Assembly: GCF_003667445.1 (NCBI RefSeq)
Contig: NZ_RCTF01000004.1
Location: 186,001 to 250,000, forward strand
Direction of reading: 5' to 3'
Length of the DNA stretch: 64,000 nt
Source: Xanthobacter tagetidis
GTDB lineage: Bacteria; Pseudomonadota; Alphaproteobacteria; Rhizobiales; Xanthobacteraceae
Part shown: positions 43,274 to 51,731 of the stretch, piece by piece
Numbering within the stretch: position 1 is the first letter of the stretch
How the letters are laid out: every line of letters starts with the position of its first letter
Position numbers and translations under genes: made by a program
The notes under the pieces: generated by a model
Told to the model about the DNA's origin: nothing
Databases searched by the model: none
The model's input: only the letters and a program-made list of their open reading frames with translations

Positions 43274-44500
43274 TCAGAGCTGGGCGAAGGCGCGCGGCGC
43301 GGGGCTCACGACCTGCACCGCGCCGCCCTTGATCTCCATGATCGCGAGGCCGCGCTCGATGGTGCCGTCGGCGCGGAAGCGGAACGTGCCCTCGACGCCC
43401 GAGAAGCCCGAGGGGCTGGAGAGCGCCGCCACCGTCACCCCGTCCGGCCCGGTGGCCCGCACCATGGCGGTGACGAGCGAGACCGCGTCGTAGGAGAGCG
43501 TCGCGGTGCGCACCGGCTCGGCGCCGAAGCGCGCCCGGAAGCGGTCGGAGAAGGCGTGCCAGCCGGAGAGGTCCGGCGCGGCGAACTGGGCGCCCTCGAA
43601 CAGCGGATCGGCGAACAGGCGCTGGTCGTCCCACAGGCCGGTGCCGGCGAGCCGCAGGCGCTTCATGTCGACGCCGTTGGCGGAGAGCATCTGCACCATC
43701 TGCAGGGCCTGGTCCGGCGTATCGGGGATGAACAGCACGTCCGCCTGGGCGAGCGCGGGCGCGACGCGGCGCGCCACCTCGCCCATCTTGGCGCGGTCGG
43801 TGCCGAAGCGCTCCAGCACCGCCACCCGGCCGCCCGCGGCGGCCACCACCTGCTGAAGCGCGCCTTCCACCACGGTGCCATAGGCGCTCTCCGGCAGCAG
43901 CGCCGCCACCGAACGCCGGCCCTCGCCGGCCTCGAAGCGGATGATGCGCTCCACGTCGCCCGAGGGCAGGAAGCTCAGCAGGAAGACGCCGCCGCCGGCG
44001 ACGTTCGCATCGGTGGAGAAGGCGATCATGGGAATGTTGAGCGGCCGCGCCACCTGCGCCGCCGCCGCCACCGAATGGGCGAACAGCGGGCCGATGACCA
44101 CCTTCGCGCCCTCCGCCACCGCCGCCTCGGCGGCCATGCGCGCGCCCTGGGCGGTGCCGCCGTCGTCCTTCACGATCAGGCGGATGTCGGTTCCGCCCGC
44201 CTCGGCGACGGCAAGCTCCGCAGAATTCTTCATGGACTGGGCGACGATGCCCGCATTGCCCTGCGCGCCCAGCGGCAGAAGCAGCGCGACCACCGTGCCG
44301 CCCGCGCCGAGCTGCTGGGTGGTGGGCGGCGGCGCGGGCGTCACCTGCGGCGCGTCGCCGAGGTCGCCACCGGCGCAGGCCGAGAGCAGGCCGAGCGCGC
44401 CGAGGCTGCCACCGGTGCGCAACCACCGCACCAGGACCGCGCGCCGCGAGATATCGCCTTCCGCTACGGCGCGCGCCGTCCCGTGCCCGTCCTGCCTCAA
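43274..44500 (-). CDS. LpoA-like penicillin-binding-protein activator lipoprotein
   Basis: 408 residues from a predicted TTG start at 44500, the only start codon with a good Shine-Dalgarno sequence (GGGAGA) in the region; no ATG is available near the signal peptide. The signal carries an RR pair and lipobox (LGLLSACAGG), then a periplasmic-binding-protein fold of the LpoA/LivJ type: VVALLLPLGAQGNAGIVAQSMKNSAELAVAEAGG (quoted in part as ALLLPLGAQGNAGIVAQSM), VIGPLFAHSVAAAAQVARPLNIPMIAFSTD (in part VIGPLFAHSVAAAA) and ALLPESAYGTVVEGAL. It is divergent from rsmI-yraN, the same neighbourhood as E. coli lpoA. It likely activates a class A PBP; the exact partner is unknown. Confidence 0.85.
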   Translation of the reverse strand: MRQDGHGTARAVAEGDISRRAVLVRWLRTGGSLGALGLLSACAGGDLGDAPQVTPAPPPTTQQLGAGGTVVALLLPLGAQGNAGIVAQSMKNSAELAVAEAGGTDIRLIVKDDGGTAQGARMAAEAAVAEGAKVVIGPLFAHSVAAAAQVARPLNIPMIAFSTDANVAGGGVFLLSFLPSGDVERIIRFEAGEGRRSVAALLPESAYGTVVEGALQQVVAAAGGRVAVLERFGTDRAKMGEVARRVAPALAQADVLFIPDTPDQALQMVQMLSANGVDMKRLRLAGTGLWDDQRLFADPLFEGAQFAAPDLSGWHAFSDRFRARFGAEPVRTATLSYDAVSLVTAMVRATGPDGVTVAALSSPSGFSGVEGTFRFRADGTIERGLAIMEIKGGAVQVVSPAPRAFAQL

Positions 44501-44670
44501 TGCCCGTCTCCCGCCGCCCGCGCCCCCGCACGGGATCGCCCCACCCCTTGCGGCGGCAATTTGACGAGGGGAAGGCAAAGGCACCGGGAAACCGCGCCGG
44601 CTCGGACATTTCCAATGCCGGCTGACGCCGCGCCGTTTCCCGGCCGCCCGGCTGGGTCTATGGTCGCCGC

Positions 44671-45633
44671 ATGAGCGTCCCCTCTTCATCCTCCGCCCGC
44701 GCGGGCGAGGCGCCGAAAAGCTTCCTCATCGCCGGCGTGCGGGTTCCGGTGCCGCCTGTGGCGCCGGGCCTCCACGTGGTGGCGACGCCCATCGGCAACC
44801 TCGGCGATGTCAGCGTGCGCGCCCTGGAGACGCTGGCCGGCGCCGACGCCATCGCCTGCGAGGACACGCGCATCACACGCCGGCTGCTCGACCGCTACGG
44901 CATCGAGACCCAGCTGGTGCCCTATCACGACCATAACGGCGCCTCGGCGCGGCCGAAGCTGCTGGCGCGGCTGGAGCAGGGCGCGCGCCTCGCCCTCGTG
45001 TCGGACGCCGGCACGCCTTTGGTATCGGACCCCGGCTACAAGCTGGTGCTGGAGGCGCTGGAGGCGGGCCACAAGGTGCATCCGATACCCGGCGCCTCGG
45101 CGCTGCTGGCGGCGCTGGTGGCGGCGGGCCTGCCCACCGACTGCTTCCTGTTCGACGGCTTCCTGCCGCCCAAGGGCGGCCAGCGGCGCGCGCGCATCGC
45201 CGAGCTGGCGCGCATCCCGGCGAGCCTCGTCCTCTATGAGAGCGGCCCGCGCCTCGCCGAAAGCCTCGCGGATCTCGCCGCCGGCCTCGGCGCGCGGCCA
45301 GCGGCGGTGTGCCGCGAGCTGACCAAGGCGTTCGAGGAGGTGCGGCGCGGCGACCTCGACGCCCTCGCCGCGCACTATGCCGCGCGCGAGCCGCCCAAGG
45401 GCGAGATCGTGCTGGTGGTCGGCCCGCCGCGCGAGGCGGCGGCCGACGACGCGGCGGTGGACGCCGCGCTGCTGCGCGCTTTGTCGCAGGGGACGGTGAA
45501 GGACGCTGTGGCCGAGGTGGTGAACCTGACCGGCCGCCCCAAGCGCGAGGTCTATGCCCGCGCTTTGGCCTTGTCCGAGGCGCGCGCGCGCGACGGTGCC
45601 GACGACGACCCGGCCGAGGACGGCGGTGGCTGA
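44671..45633 (+). CDS. rsmI: 16S rRNA C1402 ribose 2'-O-methyltransferase
   Basis: 320-residue tetrapyrrole-methylase-fold enzyme. It has HVVATPIGNLGDVSVRALETL, the ITRRLLDRYGIETQLVPYHDHN acceptor region (in part RLLDRYGIETQLVPYHDHN), LVSDAGTPLVSDPGYKLV, PGASALLAALVAAGLP and FLFDGFLPPKGGQRR. With RsmH it makes the m4Cm1402 modification in the ribosomal P site. The stop overlaps the yraN start. It is divergent from the LpoA-like gene. Confidence 0.96.
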   Translation: MSVPSSSSARAGEAPKSFLIAGVRVPVPPVAPGLHVVATPIGNLGDVSVRALETLAGADAIACEDTRITRRLLDRYGIETQLVPYHDHNGASARPKLLARLEQGARLALVSDAGTPLVSDPGYKLVLEALEAGHKVHPIPGASALLAALVAAGLPTDCFLFDGFLPPKGGQRRARIAELARIPASLVLYESGPRLAESLADLAAGLGARPAAVCRELTKAFEEVRRGDLDALAAHYAAREPPKGEIVLVVGPPREAAADDAAVDAALLRALSQGTVKDAVAEVVNLTGRPKREVYARALALSEARARDGADDDPAEDGGG

Positions 45634-46009
45634 GCCACCATCCGGCACCGAGAAGCGCCGCGCCGCATTCCGCAGCGGCCTCGCGGCGGAGGATCGCGCG
45701 GCCACGCTCCTGGAGGCGCGCGGGTTCGAGGTGCTGGGGCGGCGCGTGCGGACCAAGGCCGGCGAGATCGACCTCGTGGCCCGGCTCGGCGACCTGCTGG
45801 TGTTCTGCGAGGTGAAGCTGCGGGCCGGGCTGGACGACGCCGCCTTCGCCGTGCTGCCGCGCCAGCGCCGCCGCATCGCCGCCGCGGCCGAGGCGTATCT
45901 TGCCGCCCATCCGGAATATGACGGCATGAACCTGCGCTTCGACGCCGTGCTGCTGGCGCGCACCGGCGCCGCCGAGCATCTGCCGGGGGCGTTCGAGGCG
46001 GAGGGTTAG
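45626..46009 (+). CDS. yraN: YraN family (UPF0102) endonuclease-like protein
   Basis: 127 residues of the restriction-endonuclease-like fold: GLAAEDRAATLLEARGFEVLGRRVRT then KAGEIDLVARLGDLLVFCEVKLR, where the E-x-D...E-x-K catalytic set is intact. GTG at 45626 overlaps the rsmI stop by 8 bp, so translation is coupled. The cellular role is still unclear. It is convergent with phoB. Confidence 0.92.
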   Translation: MAEPPSGTEKRRAAFRSGLAAEDRAATLLEARGFEVLGRRVRTKAGEIDLVARLGDLLVFCEVKLRAGLDDAAFAVLPRQRRRIAAAAEAYLAAHPEYDGMNLRFDAVLLARTGAAEHLPGAFEAEG

Positions 46010-46028
46010 GACCGGCGCCGCGCCCGCC

Positions 46029-46730
46029 TCAGTGCGACCGGGCGAACATCTCGTTGAACGAATAGCCCGCCCCGCGCACGGTGCGGATCGGGTCGGACTG
46101 GCGGCCGCGGTTGATCGCCTTGCGCAGGCGGCCCACATGCACGTCCACCGTGCGCTCGTCGATATAGACGTCCTGGCCCCACACGCCGTCGAGCAGCTGT
46201 TCGCGGGAGAACACGCGGCCAGGGCTCTGCATGAGGAATTCCAGCAGCCGGAACTCGGTCGGGCCGAGATGCACCTCGCGGCCGGCGCGATGCACCCGGT
46301 GGGTCTCGCGGTCCAGTTCGATGTCGCCCGCACGCAGCAGGGTCGCCACGTGCTCCGGCTTGGCGCGGCGCAGCAGGGCGCGCACCCGCGCCAGCAGCTC
46401 GGGCACCGAGAAGGGCTTCACCACATAGTCGTCGGCGCCGGTGGCGAGGCCGCGCACGCGCTCCGTCTCCTCGCCGCGGGCGGTGAGCATGATGACCGGT
46501 AGGCGCTCGGTCTCCGGCCGGGTGCGCAGGCGCCGGCACAATTCGATGCCGGACAGGCCCGGCAGCATCCAGTCGAGGATGACGAGGTCCGGCACGCTCT
46601 CGCGCAGGCGCGTCTCCGCCTCGTCGCCACGGCCGACGCTCTCGACGCCGTATCCCTCCGACTCCAGGTTGTAGCGGAGCAGGAGGGTCAGGGGTTCCTC
46701 GTCCTCGACGATCAGGATATGCGCCGGCAC
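46029..46730 (-). CDS. phoB: Phosphate regulon response regulator PhoB
   Basis: 233-residue OmpR-type regulator. The receiver domain (1-120) has the acidic EDEE cluster, phosphoacceptor Asp in LVILDWMLPGLSG, conserved Thr/Ser in VIMLTARGEE and Lys in DDYVVKPFSVPELLARVRALLRRA (quoted in part as DYVVKPFSVPELLARV). The DNA-binding winged helix (about 135-233) has GPTEFRLLEFLMQSPGRVFSREQLLDGVWG and RTVDVHVGRLRKAI. GTG start at 46730. It is the last gene of the phoR-pst-phoU-phoB block and binds the Pho box at 51702-51730. Confidence 0.97.
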   Translation of the reverse strand: MPAHILIVEDEEPLTLLLRYNLESEGYGVESVGRGDEAETRLRESVPDLVILDWMLPGLSGIELCRRLRTRPETERLPVIMLTARGEETERVRGLATGADDYVVKPFSVPELLARVRALLRRAKPEHVATLLRAGDIELDRETHRVHRAGREVHLGPTEFRLLEFLMQSPGRVFSREQLLDGVWGQDVYIDERTVDVHVGRLRKAINRGRQSDPIRTVRGAGYSFNEMFARSH

Positions 46731-46835
46731 GGATCTCTCATTCCACTGTCATCGACACATGCGCCGGAGCCGGACCGTCCGGCTCCGAACCGCGTAGGGA
46801 AGCGCCCGGCGGCCAGGCCGCCGGCGCGACCGGCG

Positions 46836-47564
46836 TCAGCCCTGGACAGTGCGTCCCGGGAAGGCCACCGTGGTCTCGCTGGAGGCGTCCGCCTTGGGGC
46901 GGCTCTCCGGCAGGTTCTGGCCGGTGACCATGTAGTAGACGATCTCCGCCACGTTGGTGGCATGGTCGCCGATGCGCTCGATGTTCTTGGCGCAGAACAG
47001 AAGATGCGTGCACACCGAGATGTTGCGCGGATCTTCCATCATATAGGTGAGAAGCTCGCGGAACAGCGAAGTGTACATGGTGTCGATGGCACCGTCGCGG
47101 CCCCACACCTCGACTGCCTTGGTCTCGTTGTGGCCGGCATAAGCGTCGAGCACCTCCTTGAGCTGCTCCAGCACCAGGTCGGAGATGTGCTCCACGCCGC
47201 GCACCAGCTTCTGCGGGTGGTATTCGCCCTCGATGGCGATCACGCGCTTGGCGACGTTCTTGGCGAGGTCGCCGATGCGCTCCAGATCGTTGGCGATGCG
47301 GATCGAGGACACCACCTCGCGCAGGTCGCCGGCGACCGGCTGGCGCTTGGCGATGACCAGGATGGCCTTCTCCTCGATCTCGCGCTGCATCTGGTCGCAG
47401 GTGGCGTCCAGGAGCACCACGCGCTGCGCCAGAGCGGCGTCGCGGCGGATGAGGGAGGTGACGCTGTCGGCCACCAGGCGCTCGGCCTGGCCGCCCATCT
47501 CGACCACCTTGCGGCCCAGCTCCTTGAGCTCGGCATCGAAGGAGGAAACGGTATGCTCGGGCAT
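46836..47564 (-). CDS. phoU: Phosphate transport regulator PhoU
   Basis: 242-residue all-helical protein with two similar three-helix PhoU repeats, the first with FDAELKELGRKVVEMGGQAERLV, the IVIAKRQPVAGDLREVVSSIRIANDLERIGDLAKNVAKR region (quoted in part as DLREVVSSIRIANDLERIGD) and the second with FCAKNIERIGDHATNVAEIVYY. The two E/D-x-x-x-D metal clusters are intact. It signals Pst transport state to PhoR and limits phosphate uptake. It lies 19 bp downstream of pstB. Confidence 0.97.
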   Translation of the reverse strand: MPEHTVSSFDAELKELGRKVVEMGGQAERLVADSVTSLIRRDAALAQRVVLLDATCDQMQREIEEKAILVIAKRQPVAGDLREVVSSIRIANDLERIGDLAKNVAKRVIAIEGEYHPQKLVRGVEHISDLVLEQLKEVLDAYAGHNETKAVEVWGRDGAIDTMYTSLFRELLTYMMEDPRNISVCTHLLFCAKNIERIGDHATNVAEIVYYMVTGQNLPESRPKADASSETTVAFPGRTVQG

Positions 47565-47583
47565 CTCGATGTTCCTTGCGCGC

Positions 47584-48408
47584 TCAGCCGAAGCGGCCGG
47601 TGATGTAGTCGCGGGTCTTGATCTCCTTCGGATTGGTGAAGATCACGTCCGAAGGCGCCACCTCGATCAGCTCGCCGAGATAGAAGAAGGCGGTGATGTC
47701 CGCGCAGCGCGCCGCCTGCTGCATGTTGTGGGTGACGATGACGATGGTGAACTCGCGCTTCAGCTCGTCGATCAGGTCTTCGATCTTCGAGGTGGAGATC
47801 GGGTCCAGCGCCGAGGTCGGCTCGTCGAGCAGGATCACCTCCGGCTTCACCGCGATGGTGCGGGCGATGCACAGGCGCTGCTGCTGGCCGCCGGACATGC
47901 CGAGCGCCGAGGTATGCAGGCGGTCCTTGGTCTCGTCCCAGATGGCGGCTTTGCGCAGGCACCATTCCACGCGCTCGTCCATCTGCGCCTTGTTCAGCCT
48001 CTCGTGCAGCTTCACGCCAAACGCGATGTTGTCGTAGATGGTCATCGGGAACGGGGTGGGCTTCTGGAACACCATGCCGATGCGCGTGCGCACGATGGTG
48101 GCGTCGAGCTCCTTGCCGACGATGTTCACGCCGTCGAAGCCCACCATCCCCTCGGCGCGCTGGCCGGGATAGAGGTCGTACATGCGGTTGAACACACGCA
48201 GCAGCGTGGACTTGCCGCAGCCCGACGGGCCGATCATAGCGGTCACACGCTTCTCGGGAATCTCGAAGTTGATGTTCTTCAGGGCATGGTTCTGCCCGTA
48301 GTAGAAATTGAGGTTCTCGACCTTGATCTTGGCGGGCGCCTGCGGAGCGTCGGGCTTGGCGGCGACGGCCGAGGCGAGATTGAAGGTGGGATCGACGGCA
48401 GAGTTCAT
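47584..48408 (-). CDS. pstB: Phosphate ABC transporter ATPase PstB
   Basis: 274 residues. Walker A is [20 protein letters not shown]-loop [18 protein letters not shown] signature [19 protein letters not shown], Walker [13 protein letters not shown] and H-loop [16 protein letters not shown]. It drives Pi import with PstA/PstC. The ATG at 48408 gives the normal length; an upstream ATG would add an 18-residue leader overlapping no motif. It is 111 bp after pstA. Confidence 0.97.
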   Translation of the reverse strand: MNSAVDPTFNLASAVAAKPDAPQAPAKIKVENLNFYYGQNHALKNINFEIPEKRVTAMIGPSGCGKSTLLRVFNRMYDLYPGQRAEGMVGFDGVNIVGKELDATIVRTRIGMVFQKPTPFPMTIYDNIAFGVKLHERLNKAQMDERVEWCLRKAAIWDETKDRLHTSALGMSGGQQQRLCIARTIAVKPEVILLDEPTSALDPISTSKIEDLIDELKREFTIVIVTHNMQQAARCADITAFFYLGELIEVAPSDVIFTNPKEIKTRDYITGRFG

Positions 48409-48519
48409 CTGAGCCTCATTTTGATCCTGAAGCGCCCGGCATGCATCCCGGCCGCGGGCCATTTCGTAGGTGGCGCTCCGGGGCGGCGCCGCTCGCGGGC
48501 GCCCAGCCCCGGTGCGGGG

Positions 48520-49353
48520 CTATTTCGTGCGCGCCAGGAACAGGCGGGCGAGAATGTTGAGCACCAGCACGCCCACCGTGATGATGAGCGCACCCGCCCA
48601 GGCGAGCGCCACCCAGTCGTCGAACGGGCTGCCGGCATACTGGTAGATCGCGATCGGCAGGCTGGCCATGGGCTTGGAAAGGTCCAGCGACCAGGAATTG
48701 TTGCCGAGCGAGGTGAAGAGCAGCGGCGCCGTCTCGCCCGCCGCGCGGGCGATGGCAAGCAGGACGCCGGTGACGATGCCCGCCTTGGCGGCGCGCCAGG
48801 TGATGAACATCACCACCTTCCACTGCGGCGCACCGAGCGCGAAGGCCGCCTCGCGCAGGCCCACGGGCACGAGGTTCAGCATGTCCTCGGTCGTGCGCAC
48901 CACCACCGGGATCACGAGGATCGCCAGCGCCAGCGCGCCGGCCCAGCCCGAGAAGCCGCCGAACGGGACCACCAGGAAGCCGTAGATGAACAGGCCCACC
49001 AGGATGGACGGCGCGGAGAGCAGGATGTCGTTCACGAAGCGGGCGGCGGCGCCGATCCTCGTCCCCTTGCCGTTCTCCGCCAGGAAGGTGCCGGCGAAGA
49101 TGCCGATCGGGCCGCCGATGGCCATGGCGATGACGATCTGGATCAGCGAGCCGACGATGGCGTTGGCGAGGCCGCCATTCTGGCCGGGCGGCGCGGTTAC
49201 GTTGGTGAACACACCGAGGCTGAGGGCCGGCAGTCCGCGGGCGAGCAGGGTCCACAGGATCCAGGCGAGGAGGAAGATGGCGAACACCGCGAACACGGTG
49301 GAGATCGCCTTGATGGTGGTGTCCTTGGCGCGGCGCGCGGCGAGAGAGGCCAT
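48520..49353 (-). CDS. pstA: Phosphate ABC transporter permease PstA
   Basis: 277 residues with six transmembrane helices (AVFAIFLLAWILWTLLARGL as the first), the EAA loop ALGAPQWKVVMFITWRAAKAGIVTG and the GETAPLLFTSL region. It forms the membrane channel with PstC. ATG at 49353; it starts 14 bp after the pstC stop. Confidence 0.96.
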   Translation of the reverse strand: MASLAARRAKDTTIKAISTVFAVFAIFLLAWILWTLLARGLPALSLGVFTNVTAPPGQNGGLANAIVGSLIQIVIAMAIGGPIGIFAGTFLAENGKGTRIGAAARFVNDILLSAPSILVGLFIYGFLVVPFGGFSGWAGALALAILVIPVVVRTTEDMLNLVPVGLREAAFALGAPQWKVVMFITWRAAKAGIVTGVLLAIARAAGETAPLLFTSLGNNSWSLDLSKPMASLPIAIYQYAGSPFDDWVALAWAGALIITVGVLVLNILARLFLARTK

Positions 49354-49367
49354 GGTGCTTGCTCCCC

Positions 49368-50345
49368 TCAGTCGAGCCGCGAGCGCACGAGCGCACGGGA
49401 CAGGGCCAGGACGATGAACGAGATGACGAACAGGATGAAGCCGAGCTGCAGCAGCGAGGTCAGCTTCAGCGAGCCGATCGGCGCCTCCGGGAACTCGTTG
49501 GCGATGGTGGACGCGATGGTGGCGCCCGGCGCGAACAGCGAGGCCGACAGGCGCGTCGCGTTGCCGATCACGAAGGTGACGGCCATGGTCTCGCCGAGCG
49601 CGCGGCCGAGGCCGAGCATGATGGCGCCCACCATGGCGGTGCGGCCGTAGGGGATGGAGACGTTCTTGTAGACCTCGTAGGTGGTGCCCCCGACGCCGTA
49701 GGCCGATTCCTTCAGCATGGGCGGGACCGATTCCAGGGTCTCGACGAACATGGCCGTGATGAAGGGCAGGATCATCACCGCGAGGATCAGGCCGGCGGTG
49801 AGCATGCCCGAACCCAGGGGCGGGCCGGAGAACAGCAGGCCGAGGATAGGCACCTGGCCGAGCGTCTCGATCAGCGGCGGCTGCACATAGGCCGCCATCA
49901 GCGGGACGATGACGAAGAAGCCCCACATGCCGTAGATGATCGAGGGCACGGCGGCGAGCAGCTGCACCGCGACGCCGATCGGGCGCTTGAACGCCTGGGG
50001 GCAGATCTCGGTGAGGAAGAAGGCGATGCCGAACGAGAGGGGCAGCGCCACCACGACCGCGATCACGGCGCTGAACAGCGTGCCGTAGATCATGACCAGG
50101 GCGCCGTAATTCTCGGTCACCGGGTTCCAGTTGGCGGTCCAGATGAAGTCGAGACCGAAGTGCTGGAGCGCGGGCAACCCGCCCATGAAGAGCTGGGCGA
50201 TGATCAGGCCGAGCAGCAGCAGGACGAAGATGCCGCTCGCCCACAAGAGGGCGATGAAGATCGGATCGGAGACCGCGCCGGTCGCCTTGGCCTTGGTGAT
50301 CGGCTCGATCTGGCCGCCCCCCCTGGTGTCCATCGTCGCGTCCAT
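49368..50345 (-). CDS. pstC: Phosphate ABC transporter permease PstC
   Basis: 325 residues with six transmembrane helices after a charged N-terminus of about 25 residues. It has FGIAFFLTEICPQAFKRPI, the PSIIYGMWGFFVIVP helix, an EAA loop SAYGVGGTTYEVYKNVSIPYGRTAMVG (quoted in part as GTTYEVYKNVSIPYGR) and LGRALGETMAVTFVIGN. ATG at 50345 begins MDATMDTRGGG. It follows pstS after 221 bp containing a weak hairpin at 50503-50519. Confidence 0.96.
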   Translation of the reverse strand: MDATMDTRGGGQIEPITKAKATGAVSDPIFIALLWASGIFVLLLLGLIIAQLFMGGLPALQHFGLDFIWTANWNPVTENYGALVMIYGTLFSAVIAVVVALPLSFGIAFFLTEICPQAFKRPIGVAVQLLAAVPSIIYGMWGFFVIVPLMAAYVQPPLIETLGQVPILGLLFSGPPLGSGMLTAGLILAVMILPFITAMFVETLESVPPMLKESAYGVGGTTYEVYKNVSIPYGRTAMVGAIMLGLGRALGETMAVTFVIGNATRLSASLFAPGATIASTIANEFPEAPIGSLKLTSLLQLGFILFVISFIVLALSRALVRSRLD

Positions 50346-50502
50346 TCCGCTGCCCTTCCCCCGCGTGCCGCGCCAGGCGGCTGAAGTGTCCGGGTCGGCG
50401 GCCCGTGGCCAACCGTCGCCCATCCACGCCCCAAATCAATCGAAAGCGTCAGTCAGATGTATCGGCGAGCCGGGATGAACGCGGCCCGGTTGTCCCTGCG
50501 CG

Positions 50503-50519
50503 CTCCGGCCGGGCCGGAG
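50503..50519. terminator. Weak hairpin between pstS and pstC
   Basis: CTCCGGC, CGG loop, GCCGGAG: a 7-bp stem in the 221-bp pstS-pstC gap with no T run. Such attenuating hairpins are commonly found after pstS, allowing more PstS than permease to be made. The gap holds no gene. Confidence 0.4.
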
Positions 50520-50566
50520 GCGGTGGGCGCCCCGCCCGGAGGGGTGAGGCGCCGCAACCTTTCCGA

Positions 50567-51604
50567 TCAGAGGACCGGCTTGCCGTCCGGGGTCTTGATC
50601 TCGGCCTTGAAGGCCTCCTCGACCTGCTTCACCACGTCCGCCGGCAGCGGGATGTAGTGCAGCTTCTCGGCGATCTCGGCGCCTTCCTTGGTGTACGCCC
50701 ACAGGAAGAACTTCATGGTCTCGCGCGAGGCCTCGATGTTCTTCGGGTCCTTCGGGAGGAGCACGTAGGTCGGGGAGACGATCGGCCAGGCATTCTCGGC
50801 CGGGGCGTTGATCATGGAGGCGGCGAAGTCCTTGGCGCCCTTCCAGTCGGCGGAAGCGGCGGCGGCCTGGAAGCCGGCGACCTCGGGGGCCACGAACTTG
50901 CCGGCCTTGTTCTGGAGCTGCGTCACCACCAGGTTGTTGGCGGAGGCGTAGATGTACTCGACGTAGCCGATGCCGCCCTTGGTGTTCTTGACGGTGCCGG
51001 TGACGCCCTCATTGCCCTTGGCGCCGGCGCCGACGGGCCACTGGACCGAGGTGGCGGAGCCGACCTTGGACTTCCAGTCCGCGCTCACCTCGTTGAGGTA
51101 GCCGGTGAAGATGGCGGTGGTGCCCGACGAATCGGAGCGGTACACCGGCACGACCGCCTGCGAGGGCAGCTTGATGTCGGGGTTCAGCTTGGTGATCGCG
51201 GCGTCGTCCCACTTGGTGATCTTGCCGAGATAGATGTCGGCGAGGATCGCGCCGGTGAGCTTCAGCTTCTTGGTCTCGACGCCTTCGAGGTTCACGGTGG
51301 CGACCACCGAGCCGATCACGGTCGGGAACTGGAGCAGCTTGGCGGAGGCGAGCTTCTCGCTCGGCATCACGGCGTCGGAGGCGCCGAAGTCCACGGTGCG
51401 GTTGATGATCTGGTTCTGACCGCCGCCCGAGCCGATGGACTGGTAGTTCAGGGCGTTGCCGGTCTTCTCCTTATACTTGGCACCCCAGGATTGGTAGACC
51501 GGGGCGGGGAAGGAGGCGCCAGCGCCGTTGAAGTCGACGGCCTGGGCGGAGCCGGCCATGAGGGTGGCCACGGCGATCGCGCCGAGAGCGGTGGTGAGCT
51601 TCAC
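50567..51604 (-). CDS. pstS: Phosphate-binding periplasmic protein PstS
   Basis: 345 residues. GTG start at 51604 with AAGGAG upstream; signal peptide LTTALGAIAVATLMAGSAQA cleaved before VDFNGAGASFP. The binding-protein core has AGASFPAPVYQSWGAKYKEKTG (in part), IGSGGGQNQIINRTVDFGASDAVMP (in part GSGGGQNQIINRTVDFGASD), the RSDSSGTTAIFTGYLNEV phosphate-binding loop and GAKGNEGVTGTVKNTKGGIGYVEY. It delivers Pi to PstCA. A three-repeat Pho box lies about 100 bp upstream. Confidence 0.97.
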   Translation of the reverse strand: MKLTTALGAIAVATLMAGSAQAVDFNGAGASFPAPVYQSWGAKYKEKTGNALNYQSIGSGGGQNQIINRTVDFGASDAVMPSEKLASAKLLQFPTVIGSVVATVNLEGVETKKLKLTGAILADIYLGKITKWDDAAITKLNPDIKLPSQAVVPVYRSDSSGTTAIFTGYLNEVSADWKSKVGSATSVQWPVGAGAKGNEGVTGTVKNTKGGIGYVEYIYASANNLVVTQLQNKAGKFVAPEVAGFQAAAASADWKGAKDFAASMINAPAENAWPIVSPTYVLLPKDPKNIEASRETMKFFLWAYTKEGAEIAEKLHYIPLPADVVKQVEEAFKAEIKTPDGKPVL

Positions 51605-51701
51605 GATTTGTCTCCTTGCCAATTTCGCAGCGCCCCTGCGGCCCGGTGGCCGCGACGCAACATTGGGCCGGGGAGTCATAGTCCCCGCGCGCCAAGGTTC
51701 T

Positions 51702-51730
51702 ATGACGCGTCAGTGACATCGAGATGACAG
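51702..51730 (-). promoter_or_regulatory. Pho box upstream of pstS
   Basis: On the minus strand three 7-bp half-sites spaced at exactly 11 bp are CTGTCAT (51730-51724), ATGTCAC (51719-51713) and GCGTCAT (51708-51702). This is the PhoB-binding direct-repeat pattern CTGTCAT-N4-CTGTCAT. It lies between the phoR stop and the pstS start, about 98-126 bp before the GTG, so pstSCAB-phoU-phoB is under PhoB control separately from phoR. Confidence 0.88.
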
Positions 51731-51731
51731 G

